This document shows positions 17,290 through 25,255 of a stretch of DNA of 44,692 nucleotides, one piece after another (position 1 is the stretch's first letter; each line of letters begins with the position of its first letter). Source of the stretch: an uncultured Pelagibacteraceae bacterium (GTDB lineage Bacteria; Pseudomonadota; Alphaproteobacteria; Pelagibacterales; Pelagibacteraceae); the NCBI GenBank assembly GCA_902591695.1, contig CACJBQ010000006.1, positions 1 to 44,692 of the forward strand, written 5' to 3'. Made by a program: the position numbers and the translations under genes. Under the pieces are notes generated by a model. The model was not told the DNA's origin. It worked only from the letters and a program-made list of their open reading frames with translations, and did not search any database.

Positions 17290-17334
17290 AGAGGCTCTTC
17301 GATCTCCATGTCGTTATCTCATTGAAGAGCCTCT
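17290..17334. repeat. 11-bp perfect inverted repeat in amtB 3' region
   Basis: AGAGGCTCTTC (17290-17300) and GAAGAGCCTCT (17324-17334) are perfect complements separated by a 23-base loop. There is no T-run after it on either strand, so it is not itself an intrinsic terminator. It lies 14 bases after the amtB stop and before the real terminator, so it would be part of the amtB transcript and could act as a 3' stability element or part of a small RNA. Confidence 0.7.
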
Positions 17335-17380
17335 AATAAAAAGAATTAACTATAATCTCTCTCTCTAGTTAGTTAACTAA

Positions 17381-17410
17381 AGGCCCCTTAGAAATAAGGG
17401 GTCTTTTTTC
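17381..17410 (+). terminator. Intrinsic terminator of amtB
   Basis: AGGCCCCTTA (17381-17390) pairs with TAAGGGGTCT (17395-17404) over ten bases with one G-U pair and a GAAA tetraloop, followed by a T-run (17404-17409) and more T's. It is the clearest rho-independent terminator in the window and separates amtB from the convergent bcp. Confidence 0.9.
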
Positions 17411-17864
17411 ATTTTTTTACAATATTTTGAAGAGTTTCTAATACTTCTTTAGCATGGTCTTTAACTTTAACGTTGTCCCAAACCTTAAGTATTTTACCTT
17501 TTTTGTCTATTAAATAAGTCGTTCTAATTATTCCCATAAATTCACGACCCATAAATTTTTTCTTTCCCCAAACTTTATATTTTTTAAGAACTTCTTTTTC
17601 TTCGTCAGCAAGTAAATCAAACTTAATTTTGTATTTATCTTTAAATTTGTCATGACTTTTTAAACTGTCCTTTGAAATCCCATATATTTCGCAGTCTAAT
17701 TTTTTAAATTTAGAAAGAAGTTTATTAAAATCATTAGTTTCAATAGTACACCCTGGAGTATCGTCTTTAGGATAAAAGTATAGAACAACATATTTTCCTA
17801 AAGATTCTTTTAATGTAAAATTCTTTTTATTTGTTGAGGGTAAAGTAAAATTTGCTGCTTTCAT
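17409..17864 (-). CDS. bcp: Thioredoxin-dependent peroxiredoxin BCP (PrxQ type)
   Basis: A 151-residue peroxiredoxin of the BCP/PrxQ group that reduces hydrogen peroxide and organic peroxides. The block YFYPKDDTPGCTIE holds the peroxidatic Cys39. Position 44, where many PrxQ members have the resolving cysteine, is Asn, so this one works either as a 1-Cys enzyme or with Cys58. The C-terminal part has the expected GIIRTTYLIDKKGKI strand pair. It follows the glycosyltransferase gene with no gap and so is the last gene of a three-gene minus-strand run; its end meets the amtB terminator. Confidence 0.92.
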   Translation of the reverse strand: MKAANFTLPSTNKKNFTLKESLGKYVVLYFYPKDDTPGCTIETNDFNKLLSKFKKLDCEIYGISKDSLKSHDKFKDKYKIKFDLLADEEKEVLKKYKVWGKKKFMGREFMGIIRTTYLIDKKGKILKVWDNVKVKDHAKEVLETLQNIVKK

Positions 17865-18854
17865 TTAATTCAATCCTTCTATTATTTTATTAAACACTTG
17901 TTCAACTTTTAGTTTTTTCATTCCTTCTCTTTCTCTACATCTAATATTGCTATAATTTTCAGGGGTTATAATTTGAATTTTACTATATTTCAATTCGTCA
18001 ATCGGGTCATTTGCAATTAAACCAAAAGATTTAATATTTAGTGCTGCAGCAAGATTTATAGGTCCAGAATTATTTCCTACTAAAAACCTTGAGTTTTTTA
18101 TAGCAAAAATAACTCCATTTAAATCTTTATCTGAACAATCTATGAAATAATTTATTTTTGATAGTTCTATTATATTTTTAGCTAAATAAGATTTTTCTTT
18201 ACCACAAATTAAATAAATATAATCAAAAAGATTTTTTTCATAGAGTCTATTTGCTAATTCCACAAAATCCTCTTCATACCACATTTTATAATCTTCAAAA
18301 GAATCTATGCCAAAAGCAATTTTTTTTCCCTCAATTTCTAAATCAGAATTTCCTTCTTTAAATCTTTTTATATCAACGTTTATTTCAGGATAAATGTTAT
18401 TAATATTTATTGAATTAATATTTAAAATTTTTTGAGATTGTTCAGAATAACTCAACTTCCAATCTTCATTTGTTAAATATTTTTTTACTGTAAGCCACTT
18501 TTTTTGTTTTCCAATTCCAGGGCCAATAATATTTTTTATCCCGCACAGTTTCGCAGCGATTGCAGGTTTGTTAACCTTATCCAAAATATATACATGAGAA
18601 TATTTATTTTTAAAAAAAATTTTAACTAACTTAAATACATCAATCCAATAAAACAGGCCTTTTCTAAAATTATTATAATTAATTAAATTTATATGAGGAA
18701 GATCTTTTAATATATTTTTGGCTTGAGTTTTTTCTCTTACAATCAAATCTACCTTATGCTTATGATGTTCACTAATAGATTTAATATAAGGTAATTGCCA
18801 TATTAGATCTCCAAGTTTATGGTGTGTATAAACAATACAAATTTTTTCAGTCAT
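17865..18854 (-). CDS. Glycosyltransferase family 9 (heptosyltransferase-like)
   Basis: A 329-residue protein with the two-domain GT-B layout of ADP-heptose:LPS heptosyltransferases. The N-terminal block HHKLGDLIWQLPYI is the family glycine-rich loop with the catalytic Asp (GD). The C-terminal block GNNSGPINLAAALN matches the nucleotide-sugar site, where most members have D/N-x-G-x-x-H; here the His is replaced by Asn in NLAAA. It transfers a sugar onto a surface glycan or LPS core. It overlaps the FkbM-like gene by 8 bases. The codon and residue use is more Lys/Ile/Asn-rich than in housekeeping neighbours, as is common for surface-glycan genes. Confidence 0.8.
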   Translation of the reverse strand: MTEKICIVYTHHKLGDLIWQLPYIKSISEHHKHKVDLIVREKTQAKNILKDLPHINLINYNNFRKGLFYWIDVFKLVKIFFKNKYSHVYILDKVNKPAIAAKLCGIKNIIGPGIGKQKKWLTVKKYLTNEDWKLSYSEQSQKILNINSININNIYPEINVDIKRFKEGNSDLEIEGKKIAFGIDSFEDYKMWYEEDFVELANRLYEKNLFDYIYLICGKEKSYLAKNIIELSKINYFIDCSDKDLNGVIFAIKNSRFLVGNNSGPINLAAALNIKSFGLIANDPIDELKYSKIQIITPENYSNIRCREREGMKKLKVEQVFNKIIEGLN

Positions 18855-19626
18855 TAAATCTTAACTCAATATCATTTCTTCTTTTAAAATTTACATAATC
18901 CAAGTTATTAATCGGGTATTTAAATTTAGATTTATTTTTTGATAATTTAAATTTTTCGGAATTAAGCATAGTCATTTCTATCACATTTGGATCCTTGTTT
19001 TTATTAATACCCAAATAATTATTCCCATGAATGTGTATTAATTTAAGTTTTGACTTCATCATAAATTTTTTAATTTTACTAATGTTTTTATGAATATTAT
19101 GGAATTCTATAATTAATAGATATATTTCCTTAAAATTTTTTTTAATAGGTTCCAATATTTTATATTCATCACCCTCAATATCAATTTTCAAAAGAATATT
19201 TTTTTTATTTTTTAAAATGTTTTTAATTGAAATTTCTTTTTTGTTTTTACTCTTTAAAACAACCTTTTTTATATAATGTTTATTGCCTTTTTTAAAAAAG
19301 TTTATGTAGTCAATATATTTAAATATATCTAAAATTTTTCTTAGACTTAGTTTTTTTAGTAAAAAAAATGAAATCAAATCTTTCTTAAATCTATTTTTCC
19401 AAAACTTTTTATTAACTGTATGATCATAAGTTAATATTTTACAATTAGAGTTAATTTTTAAGAATTCTTTTTCAAATTCCCAATCGTCATTTAATCCACA
19501 AGAAATTAGTGTTTTTATTTTTTTTATTACTCTTTTATCTATTATGTATCCACCATCTGTATTTGGCCCAATCCGAATTAAATTTTTTTTAACAGATTTA
19601 TAAGGTTTAAATATTTTTGGGAGCAC
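18847..19626 (-). CDS. FkbM-like methyltransferase domain protein
   Basis: A 259-residue protein that resembles SAM-dependent FkbM-family methyltransferases. LISCGLNDDWEFEKEFL fits the glycine-containing first strand and acidic residue, CKILTYDHT the second strand, and LLKIDIEGDEYKIL is the characteristic K-x-D-I-E-G block of FkbM. The opening GPNTDGGYIID is shared with bacterial surface-polysaccharide methyltransferases of this type. It is unusually rich in Lys, Ile and Asn. Together with the GT9 gene it probably modifies a cell-surface glycan. It is the first gene of the minus-strand run and is divergent from the rhodanese gene. Confidence 0.7.
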   Translation of the reverse strand: MLPKIFKPYKSVKKNLIRIGPNTDGGYIIDKRVIKKIKTLISCGLNDDWEFEKEFLKINSNCKILTYDHTVNKKFWKNRFKKDLISFFLLKKLSLRKILDIFKYIDYINFFKKGNKHYIKKVVLKSKNKKEISIKNILKNKKNILLKIDIEGDEYKILEPIKKNFKEIYLLIIEFHNIHKNISKIKKFMMKSKLKLIHIHGNNYLGINKNKDPNVIEMTMLNSEKFKLSKNKSKFKYPINNLDYVNFKRRNDIELRFND

Positions 19627-19666
19627 AACTCTATATTTTTAAGTTTATTTATTATATATTAGTTAC

Positions 19667-20050
19667 ATGAATATCAAATCAATTCAAAATTTAGTTTCTG
19701 AAGCAATGAGTGAAATTAAAACAATAAATGCAGATGAGGCCTATCAAAAATTTGAAAAGAACAATTGTAATTTAATAGATATTAGGGAAATAAACGAATT
19801 AAATAATACAGGTAGAGTGGAAGGTGCAAGCCATATTCCAAGAGGAATGCTTGAAGTATACTTAGATCCAAATAGTCCTATCATACAAAACGGACAAGTT
19901 GATAAAAACAAAGAACTTATTTTATTTTGTGCCGGAGGTGTTAGGTCTGCTTTGGCTGTAAAATCATTAAAAGAGATGGGATATGAAAAAATCTCTCATA
20001 TTGATGGTGGATTTGCAGTGATGAGTAGCAGCGGTTTTAAAATTATTTAA
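19667..20050 (+). CDS. Rhodanese-like domain protein
   Basis: A 127-residue single-domain rhodanese (sulfurtransferase fold). It has LIDIREINELNNTGRVEGASHIPRG in the CH2A-type region and the active-site loop CAGGVRS with Cys88, followed by AVKSLKEMGY and the C-terminal IDGGF. Single-domain rhodaneses carry persulfide sulfur on this cysteine, and the natural donor is unknown here. It starts 40 bases from the divergent FkbM-like gene and overlaps the convergent isomerase-like gene by 8 bases. Confidence 0.9.
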   Translation: MNIKSIQNLVSEAMSEIKTINADEAYQKFEKNNCNLIDIREINELNNTGRVEGASHIPRGMLEVYLDPNSPIIQNGQVDKNKELILFCAGGVRSALAVKSLKEMGYEKISHIDGGFAVMSSSGFKII

Positions 20051-20624
20051 TTTTTTTAATTTCTTCTAAGGCATATTCAAGCCTATCTTGCCCCCAAAAA
20101 ATTTTATTATTTACTATAAAGGTTGGAGTTCCAAAAACTTCTTTTTGAAAAGCATCAGTAGTTAATTTAATCAATTTATCTTTAACTGATTGTTTTTTTA
20201 TAGATTGAAAAAATTCTTCACTATCAATATTTAAATCTCTTATTAGTTTAGATATATTCTCAACATTTGATAAGTCATTATTATCTTTCCAATAAGCATC
20301 AAAAAAACAATTCAAGTAATCGTTTTGTTTATTCTTGCTAACACAAATATATCCTCTCATTATATTTAAAGAATTTATTGGAAAATTAGAATTCCATTTG
20401 AATTGAATGTTATTTTTTTCAGAAACTAAATTGCAATCATTTATATTATTTCTCAATTTATATTTATTAAATGCAGGAGACTCAATTCCAGCTAGCTTAT
20501 GAAGACCACCTAGATAGATTGGTTTGTAATTAAATATGATATTTTTATATTTAAGAATTTTTTTGTGAGCAATGTATGCATATGGACTAATTATGTCGAA
20601 ATAAAAATCTATATGATTACTCAT
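20043..20624 (-). CDS. DsbA-family protein, 2-hydroxychromene-2-carboxylate isomerase-like
   Basis: A 193-residue thioredoxin-fold protein of the kappa-GST/HCCA isomerase type. The N-terminus reads YFDIISPYAYIAHKKI, with Ser13 at the position of the catalytic serine that replaces the DsbA cysteine. Near the end FGTPTFIVNNKIFWGQDRLE carries the cis-proline loop and the typical G-Q-D-R-L motif. It probably uses glutathione as cofactor; the physiological substrate in SAR11 is unknown, since no naphthalene pathway is present. It shares an 8-base overlap with the ABA4-like gene. Confidence 0.82.
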   Translation of the reverse strand: MSNHIDFYFDIISPYAYIAHKKILKYKNIIFNYKPIYLGGLHKLAGIESPAFNKYKLRNNINDCNLVSEKNNIQFKWNSNFPINSLNIMRGYICVSKNKQNDYLNCFFDAYWKDNNDLSNVENISKLIRDLNIDSEEFFQSIKKQSVKDKLIKLTTDAFQKEVFGTPTFIVNNKIFWGQDRLEYALEEIKKIK

Positions 20625-21090
20625 ATAAACTAATTCTTTTTGCGTAAAAAATTCTAATTATCCAATATAAAAATAAACCTATAGGACCAATTAAATAAGT
20701 CACAATTAACGGCACAGCCATCAAAACTTTGTTTATAGAAAACTTTTGAGAATCTTTAACAATCCAGCCACCAATAAATAAGTTTATCGCTATGAAATGA
20801 GTCCAAAATATCATTATGTATAAATGATCTTCAAATAATCTAGATAGCTCACTAAGACCTAGATAAAGAGAGAAATTTCCATCAAAATCATACCCAATTA
20901 AATAAGATTTATATAAAATGAAGATATACACTCCACTTAATATGAAAAAAGGAAAAATCGATGTTACAAAAATTCTACTTAAATGTGATTGCGGAAATAC
21001 TATTAAGATAAACCAAAAAGGTAGAACTCCAAGGTTGATCCACATGTAAAGTGTCTCGATTGTGAAATAAGTATAAATTTGTTCAATCAT
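20617..21090 (-). CDS. ABA4-like (DUF4281) membrane protein
   Basis: A 157-residue membrane protein with four hydrophobic segments. The layout matches the ABA4/DUF4281 family: LPFWFILIVFPQSH after the first segment, a charged middle with LSRLFEDHLYIMIFWTHFIA, then GGWIVKDSQ, and a final GPIGLFLYWIIR. The plant member is needed for neoxanthin synthesis, but bacterial members have no assigned reaction. It sits directly before the HCCA isomerase-like gene with an 8-base overlap, so the two proteins may act together. Family assignment is by motif recall and could be tested by profile search. Confidence 0.65.
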   Translation of the reverse strand: MIEQIYTYFTIETLYMWINLGVLPFWFILIVFPQSHLSRIFVTSIFPFFILSGVYIFILYKSYLIGYDFDGNFSLYLGLSELSRLFEDHLYIMIFWTHFIAINLFIGGWIVKDSQKFSINKVLMAVPLIVTYLIGPIGLFLYWIIRIFYAKRISLYE

Positions 21091-21116
21091 TTAGATATAT
21101 TATATTAAATCTAACA

Positions 21117-21680
21117 ATGATTCCTATAAGAAATAAAAAAAAAACGCTCCAAGTAACTGTTGATGAGATGCGTAATTTTGCCTTTGCTTATGTTGAAAAG
21201 TACGCTCCATCAAAACAACAACTCAAAACTTATTTATTAAAAAAATACATGAAACTATCAGCATCAGATGTAAGAAAAAAAGATGTAAATAAACTGATTG
21301 ATATTGTTTTGTCTGATCTAGAAAAAAATAAATTTATAAATGATCAATTTTACTCTGAAAGTAAAGCTAAAAGCATGATTCAAAGAGGAAACTCGATTAA
21401 TAAAATTAGAAATTATTTAATTGGAAAAGGGATTAATGAAACATTTATCAAAGATACAGTGGATAAAATAAAGGAAGATAATTCTGATCAAGATTTTTTT
21501 TCTGCAATAAAAGTATGTAAAAAGAAAAGGATTGGTCCAGCAAGAGCAGAAGATAATAGAACTTTATTTTATAAAAAAGATATATCTTTACTTGCAAGAA
21601 AAGGATTTGATTTTGAAACATCAAAAAAGGTAATGGATATAGAAAAAGACGAATATCTAAAAATAATAAATTTACTTTAA
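21117..21680 (+). CDS. recX: RecX family regulatory protein
   Basis: A 187-residue protein matching RecX, which caps RecA filaments and limits RecA activity. It has the three-helix repeats of the family: AFAYVEKYAPSKQQLKTYLLKK, FINDQFYSESKAKSMIQRGNS and KIRNYLIGKGI, with the final repeat LARKGFDFETSKKVMD. It is not beside recA here. It starts 26 bases from the divergent ABA4-like gene, and its final 9 bases overlap a small convergent membrane-protein gene. Confidence 0.85.
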   Translation: MIPIRNKKKTLQVTVDEMRNFAFAYVEKYAPSKQQLKTYLLKKYMKLSASDVRKKDVNKLIDIVLSDLEKNKFINDQFYSESKAKSMIQRGNSINKIRNYLIGKGINETFIKDTVDKIKEDNSDQDFFSAIKVCKKKRIGPARAEDNRTLFYKKDISLLARKGFDFETSKKVMDIEKDEYLKIINLL

Positions 21681-21815
21681 TTTTTTATTTTTTTCTTCTT
21701 TAACAAGCTGATTTATTTTGTTTCTTATGTAATTTTTTACGAAAACGAACACCAATAATCCAAAAATTGAAACTGAAACAATAATTATTAATATTATTCT
21801 TAATTGTTCATCCAT
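21672..21815 (-). CDS. Small single-TM membrane protein, 47 aa
   Basis: A 48-codon frame (ATG at 21815-21813, TAA ending at 21672) that overlaps the cysQ stop by one base (TAATG), so it is probably translated by re-initiation. The product has a single hydrophobic segment (about residues 6-26, ending GLLVFVFV), then a basic tail (KNYIRNKINQLVKEEKNKK), giving an N-out or C-in bitopic shape. Its 3' end overlaps recX. I do not recognise a family. The coupling to cysQ and the regular TM-plus-basic-tail design support that it is real. Confidence 0.55.
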   Translation of the reverse strand: MDEQLRIILIIIVSVSIFGLLVFVFVKNYIRNKINQLVKEEKNKKLK

Positions 21816-22585
21816 TATAAAATATTTTTATTTCTTAAAATTATACTTGGATTTTTTAAATCTTTTTTTCCATACAAAATTTCATTTCCTTCAAAATCAG
21901 TTACAATTCCACCTGCATGTTCTAAAATTGCATGACCAGCTGCTATATCCCATTCATATGCCCTAGGTTCAGCAACATACCCATCATATTCACCAGCAGC
22001 GACGACACAAAATTTTAATGAACTTTTCATTCTAACATTTTCTTTTACCCCTAAATCATCATATATTTTTTGAATTTCAGGCTTTATTTTAGTTGAGTAT
22101 GAAATAAATCTTATATTTTCTTTTTTCTTAGAGGGTTTATCGCTTAAATTTATTTTTTTATCATCGCTAAACTCAAAAGCATTACCCTTTTCATAAGAAT
22201 AAAACATTCTTTTTTTTGCAGGAGCATTTATCAATCCTGCAACAGGTCTATTATTAATTATCAAACCAGCATTAATTGTAAATTCTTCTAAATTATTAAT
22301 ATAATCATAAGTTCCATCAATGGGATCAACAAGCCAAAAATCTTTTAAATTTTGGTTATCTTTATTTTCAGAGGTCTCCTCTGAAATGATAGGTAAATTA
22401 GGAGTAACCTCAGAAATTTTTTTTGATATAAATTTATTAACTTCCAAATCACCATTACTTACTGGTGTGTTGTCTGATTTTATTTTTTTTATCAAACCTT
22501 TTTCTCTTAGTTGAATAGCCAAATCTCCAGCCTCTAAAAAATTATCAACTAAATTTTCAACAATCTCTTTTAAGTTTAACTTCAT
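21815..22585 (-). CDS. cysQ: Inositol monophosphatase family, probable CysQ (PAP phosphatase)
   Basis: A 256-residue magnesium-dependent phosphatase. Metal-site blocks are ISEE (residues 67-70), VDPIDGTYDYI (Asp87, Asp90) and EWDIAAGHAILEHAGG with the third metal Asp. The piece EEFTINAGLI after DPIDGT is closer to CysQ-type 3'(2'),5'-bisphosphate nucleotidases than to SuhB, so I favour hydrolysis of 3'-phosphoadenosine 5'-phosphate to AMP. In a genome without assimilatory sulfate reduction, PAP could come from acyl-carrier-protein charging or turnover. Start overlaps the DUF3553 stop (ATGA), and its stop overlaps the 47-residue gene (TAATG). Confidence 0.82.
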   Translation of the reverse strand: MKLNLKEIVENLVDNFLEAGDLAIQLREKGLIKKIKSDNTPVSNGDLEVNKFISKKISEVTPNLPIISEETSENKDNQNLKDFWLVDPIDGTYDYINNLEEFTINAGLIINNRPVAGLINAPAKKRMFYSYEKGNAFEFSDDKKINLSDKPSKKKENIRFISYSTKIKPEIQKIYDDLGVKENVRMKSSLKFCVVAAGEYDGYVAEPRAYEWDIAAGHAILEHAGGIVTDFEGNEILYGKKDLKNPSIILRNKNIL

Positions 22586-22752
22586 TTTCCTAGTTTTTTT
22601 AATTCGATGTTTTTTGCGTTAATTACTTTTTTTCCAGCATTTTCAAAATTAACTGTCACTTTATCGTTAATTATAGATTGCACTTGCCCAATTCCCCATT
22701 CTTTTTTTTGAGGATTAGTGACTTTGTCACCTGGTTCATAATCTAAAATCAT
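22582..22752 (-). CDS. DUF3553 small protein, 56 aa
   Basis: A 56-residue protein recognised as DUF3553. It begins [20 protein letters not shown], continues with [20 protein letters not shown], and ends with [14 protein letters not shown]. The family pattern is a small beta-barrel (PGD-x-V-x-HP...WG-x-G-x-VQS...V-x-VNFE-x-AGK), similar to the CarD/RID or KOW-type fold seen at the ends of UvrD/Mfd-like helicases, so nucleic-acid-linked binding is a guess. Its stop TGA overlaps the cysQ start (ATGA). It is the first gene of the cysQ operon and is divergent from mnmA with 41 bases between the starts. Confidence 0.88.
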   Translation of the reverse strand: MILDYEPGDKVTNPQKKEWGIGQVQSIINDKVTVNFENAGKKVINAKNIELKKLGK

Positions 22753-22793
22753 TTAATTTAACTTATATTGTAAATAAGTATAAATACCACCTT

Positions 22794-23912
22794 ATGAATA
22801 AAGATTTAAATTCTATTGGTTTAGATAAAAAACCTTCAGATACTACCGTAGTTGTTGCAATGTCGGGTGGTGTAGATTCTTCCACTGTAGCAGGCATCAT
22901 GAAAAAAGAGGGTTACAATGTAATTGGTATAACACTAAAACTTTATGACGATGGCAAAGAAGTAGCTGCATCAAAACAATGTTGTTCAGGTCAAGACATA
23001 ATGGACGCTAAACGAGTCGCACATAAGTTAGGTATAGAGCATAAAATTTTATATTACCAAGACAAGTTTAAGCAAGGTGTTATAGATAATTTTGTTGAGA
23101 GTTATTTAAAAGGTGAAACTCCAATTCCATGTGTTCAGTGTAATCAAACTGTAAAATTTAAAGATTTATTTGAAGTTTCAAAAGAACTCAAAGCGGATGC
23201 GTTGGTTACTGGTCACTATGTAAAAAGTATTACAGAAAATAAAACTACAAACATGTATAGAGCAATAGATGAAAATAGGGACCAAAGTTATTTTTTATTC
23301 AACACAACTAGAGAACAATTAGATTATTTAAGATTTCCCTTGGGTGGAATGTTAAAAGACAAAACTAGAGAAATTGCTAAAAATTTAGATTTAAACGTTG
23401 CTGATAAACCTGATAGTCAGGACATCTGTTTTGTTCCAAATGGTGATTATGCTTCAGTAATACAAAGGTTCAGACCAGACTCCTTTCAGAAAGGAAATAT
23501 AAAAAATTTAGACGGTGAGGTAATTGGTGTTCATGACGGAATTATTAATTTCACAATTGGTCAAAGAAAAGGAATTAAAGTTTCAGATAAAGAAGCCCTT
23601 TATGTGTTAAAGATAAATTCTGATAAAAATGAAATAATAGTTGGACCTAAAGAAAAACTTGGAAAAAAAACAATTTCTTTAAAGGAAATAAATTTATTAA
23701 CTAACAAAGAGGATTTAGATCAAAATTTATTTGTTAAAGTTAGATCTACTGGAAGTCTTCTAGAAGCAAAAGTTGATCTTATAGATAACAAAAATGCTAA
23801 AGTTAATTTAGTAATTCCTGAAGATGGCATTTCACCTGGTCAGGCATGTGTTTTTTATCGTAAAGACCAGTTTGGCCACAAAGTGCTTGGTGGTGGTTGG
23901 ATTAAAGAATAG
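22794..23912 (+). CDS. mnmA: tRNA 2-thiouridylase MnmA
   Basis: A 372-residue tRNA-specific enzyme that thiolates uridine 34 of Lys, Glu and Gln tRNAs. The PP-loop is SGGVDSS (24-30). The catalytic cysteines are in PCVQCNQ and DSQDICF, and the central [14 protein letters not shown] block and the C-terminal QACVFY pattern are typical. The upstream segment [16 protein letters not shown] is slightly longer than in E. coli. No clear Shine-Dalgarno precedes the ATG, which is common in this genome. It needs a sulfur relay that is not encoded in this window. Confidence 0.95.
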   Translation: MNKDLNSIGLDKKPSDTTVVVAMSGGVDSSTVAGIMKKEGYNVIGITLKLYDDGKEVAASKQCCSGQDIMDAKRVAHKLGIEHKILYYQDKFKQGVIDNFVESYLKGETPIPCVQCNQTVKFKDLFEVSKELKADALVTGHYVKSITENKTTNMYRAIDENRDQSYFLFNTTREQLDYLRFPLGGMLKDKTREIAKNLDLNVADKPDSQDICFVPNGDYASVIQRFRPDSFQKGNIKNLDGEVIGVHDGIINFTIGQRKGIKVSDKEALYVLKINSDKNEIIVGPKEKLGKKTISLKEINLLTNKEDLDQNLFVKVRSTGSLLEAKVDLIDNKNAKVNLVIPEDGISPGQACVFYRKDQFGHKVLGGGWIKE

Positions 23913-23920
23913 CAGAAGAA

Positions 23921-24004
23921 TTATTTCTTCTTATTTTTTCTTTTAGCTCTTCTTTTTTTAGACCCTTGTTTTCTTCGGCCTCTATGTTTCTTTGGGTAAC
24001 TCAT
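23921..24004 (-). CDS. 27-residue very basic peptide
   Basis: A frame from ATG (24004-24002) to TAA (23921) encodes a 27-residue protein beginning MSYPKKHRGRRKQGSKK. Sixteen of 27 residues are Lys or Arg, and the remainder are small or polar; no hydrophobic core exists. AGGAC lies five bases before the start codon, a better Shine-Dalgarno than most genes here. The start region (AAACATAGAGGCCGAAG) is more G+C-rich than nearby intergenic DNA. It is convergent with mnmA, eight bases apart. The make-up is that of ribosomal small basic proteins (bTHX, bS22, the C-terminal tails of mS38) or an RNA-binding tail, but I cannot assign a family. Confidence 0.6.
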   Translation of the reverse strand: MSYPKKHRGRRKQGSKKRRAKRKNKKK

Positions 24005-24076
24005 TTAGTCCTATTTTAATTTTATTGACGTTTTTCATGGGATATAGCATTGTCTTAATAACATATCAAATTTATT

Positions 24077-25255
24077 ATGGGTAATTCCTTCAAGACTTTC
24101 CTGAAACATACAGCTAAAGATTTTCATAATCAGTCGGTAAATCCTCCTGTGGTTAGAGCTTCTACTATTATTTTTAAATCTATGCAGGATATTAAAAAAA
24201 CTCAGAATAAATATTTGAAAGATCCAGTAAGTGGAAATTTTGATTATGGTCGACAGGGAACATCCACAACATATGCTTTACAACAAATTTTAAGAAAAAT
24301 TGAAGAATGTTATAAGGTTTATCTAACCCCTACTGGTTTTGGTGCAATATTTCTTGGCGTGTTAAGCGTTGTGAAACCAGATGATGAAATACTTGTTACA
24401 GACTCAGTTTACTCGCCTTCAAGACTTTTAACAGAAACATACCTTAAAAAATTTAATATAAGAGCTATATTCTATAATCCAAATGACTTTAATGATCTAA
24501 AAAGTAAAATTACAAAAAAAACAAAGCTTATTTTTGTAGAAAATCCCGGAAGTAACACTTTTGAATTTCAAGATTTATCTAAAATAGTTGCATTGGCAAA
24601 AAAAAATAAAATTTATACAGCCATAGATAACACTTGGGGAACACCTTATTTTCTGAAACCAATAAAGCTAGGTTTTGATATGTCGATCGTCTCTGCAACA
24701 AAATATTATTCTGGTCACTCAGATGTAATGGGTGGCAGTTTAGCTATAAGTAAACGAGTTTTTAAATTAGTAGAAGCAACAAATAAAGTTTCAGGATTAA
24801 GATTAGGTCCTGATGATGCGTATTTAATTCTAAGAGGTATTCGAACTTTAGATGTAAGATTGGAAAAACATCAGGAAAATGCACTTAAAGTTTCCAAGTT
24901 TTTATCAAAACAGAAAAAAATAATTAAAGTTTTCTATCCATATAAAAAAGGTAGTCAAAATTATAAATTATGGAAAAAATATTATTCTGGAGCATCGGGT
25001 TTATTGGGATTTAAAATAAAATCAAAAAATAAAAACTCAGTGTTAAAATTTGTTAATTCTTTAAAACTTTTTGGTTATGGCTTCAGTTGGGGAGGTTTCG
25101 AAAGCTTAGCACTTTATCAAACACACCAAGCATTAGGTAAGAGACAATTTACACATATAAATAAAGATGAACATATAATAAGGATGCATATTGGACTTGA
25201 AGATCCCAAAGACATTATAGATGATATAAAACAAGCATTAAAATTTATTAAATGA
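24077..25255 (+). CDS. metC: Cys/Met-metabolism PLP enzyme (cystathionine beta-lyase type)
   Basis: A 392-residue PLP enzyme of the trans-sulfuration family. The Schiff-base lysine is K209 in SATKYYSGHSDVMGG, with the phosphate-binding YGRQGTSTTYALQ upstream and DNTWGTP before it. The stretch FVENPGSNTFEFQDL is typical of bacterial MetC-type cystathionine beta-lyases, and the C-terminal GYGFSWGGFESLA region supports this. It cleaves cystathionine to homocysteine, or cysteine-like substrates. The next gene begins four bases before the stop (ATGA). Confidence 0.88.
   Translation: MGNSFKTFLKHTAKDFHNQSVNPPVVRASTIIFKSMQDIKKTQNKYLKDPVSGNFDYGRQGTSTTYALQQILRKIEECYKVYLTPTGFGAIFLGVLSVVKPDDEILVTDSVYSPSRLLTETYLKKFNIRAIFYNPNDFNDLKSKITKKTKLIFVENPGSNTFEFQDLSKIVALAKKNKIYTAIDNTWGTPYFLKPIKLGFDMSIVSATKYYSGHSDVMGGSLAISKRVFKLVEATNKVSGLRLGPDDAYLILRGIRTLDVRLEKHQENALKVSKFLSKQKKIIKVFYPYKKGSQNYKLWKKYYSGASGLLGFKIKSKNKNSVLKFVNSLKLFGYGFSWGGFESLALYQTHQALGKRQFTHINKDEHIIRMHIGLEDPKDIIDDIKQALKFIK

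Noticed and set aside
24005-24076. Possible SAM or SAM-V riboswitch before the metC-like gene
   Set aside because: The 72 bases show no stem-loop or conserved block of SAM-V, and are too short for other SAM aptamers.
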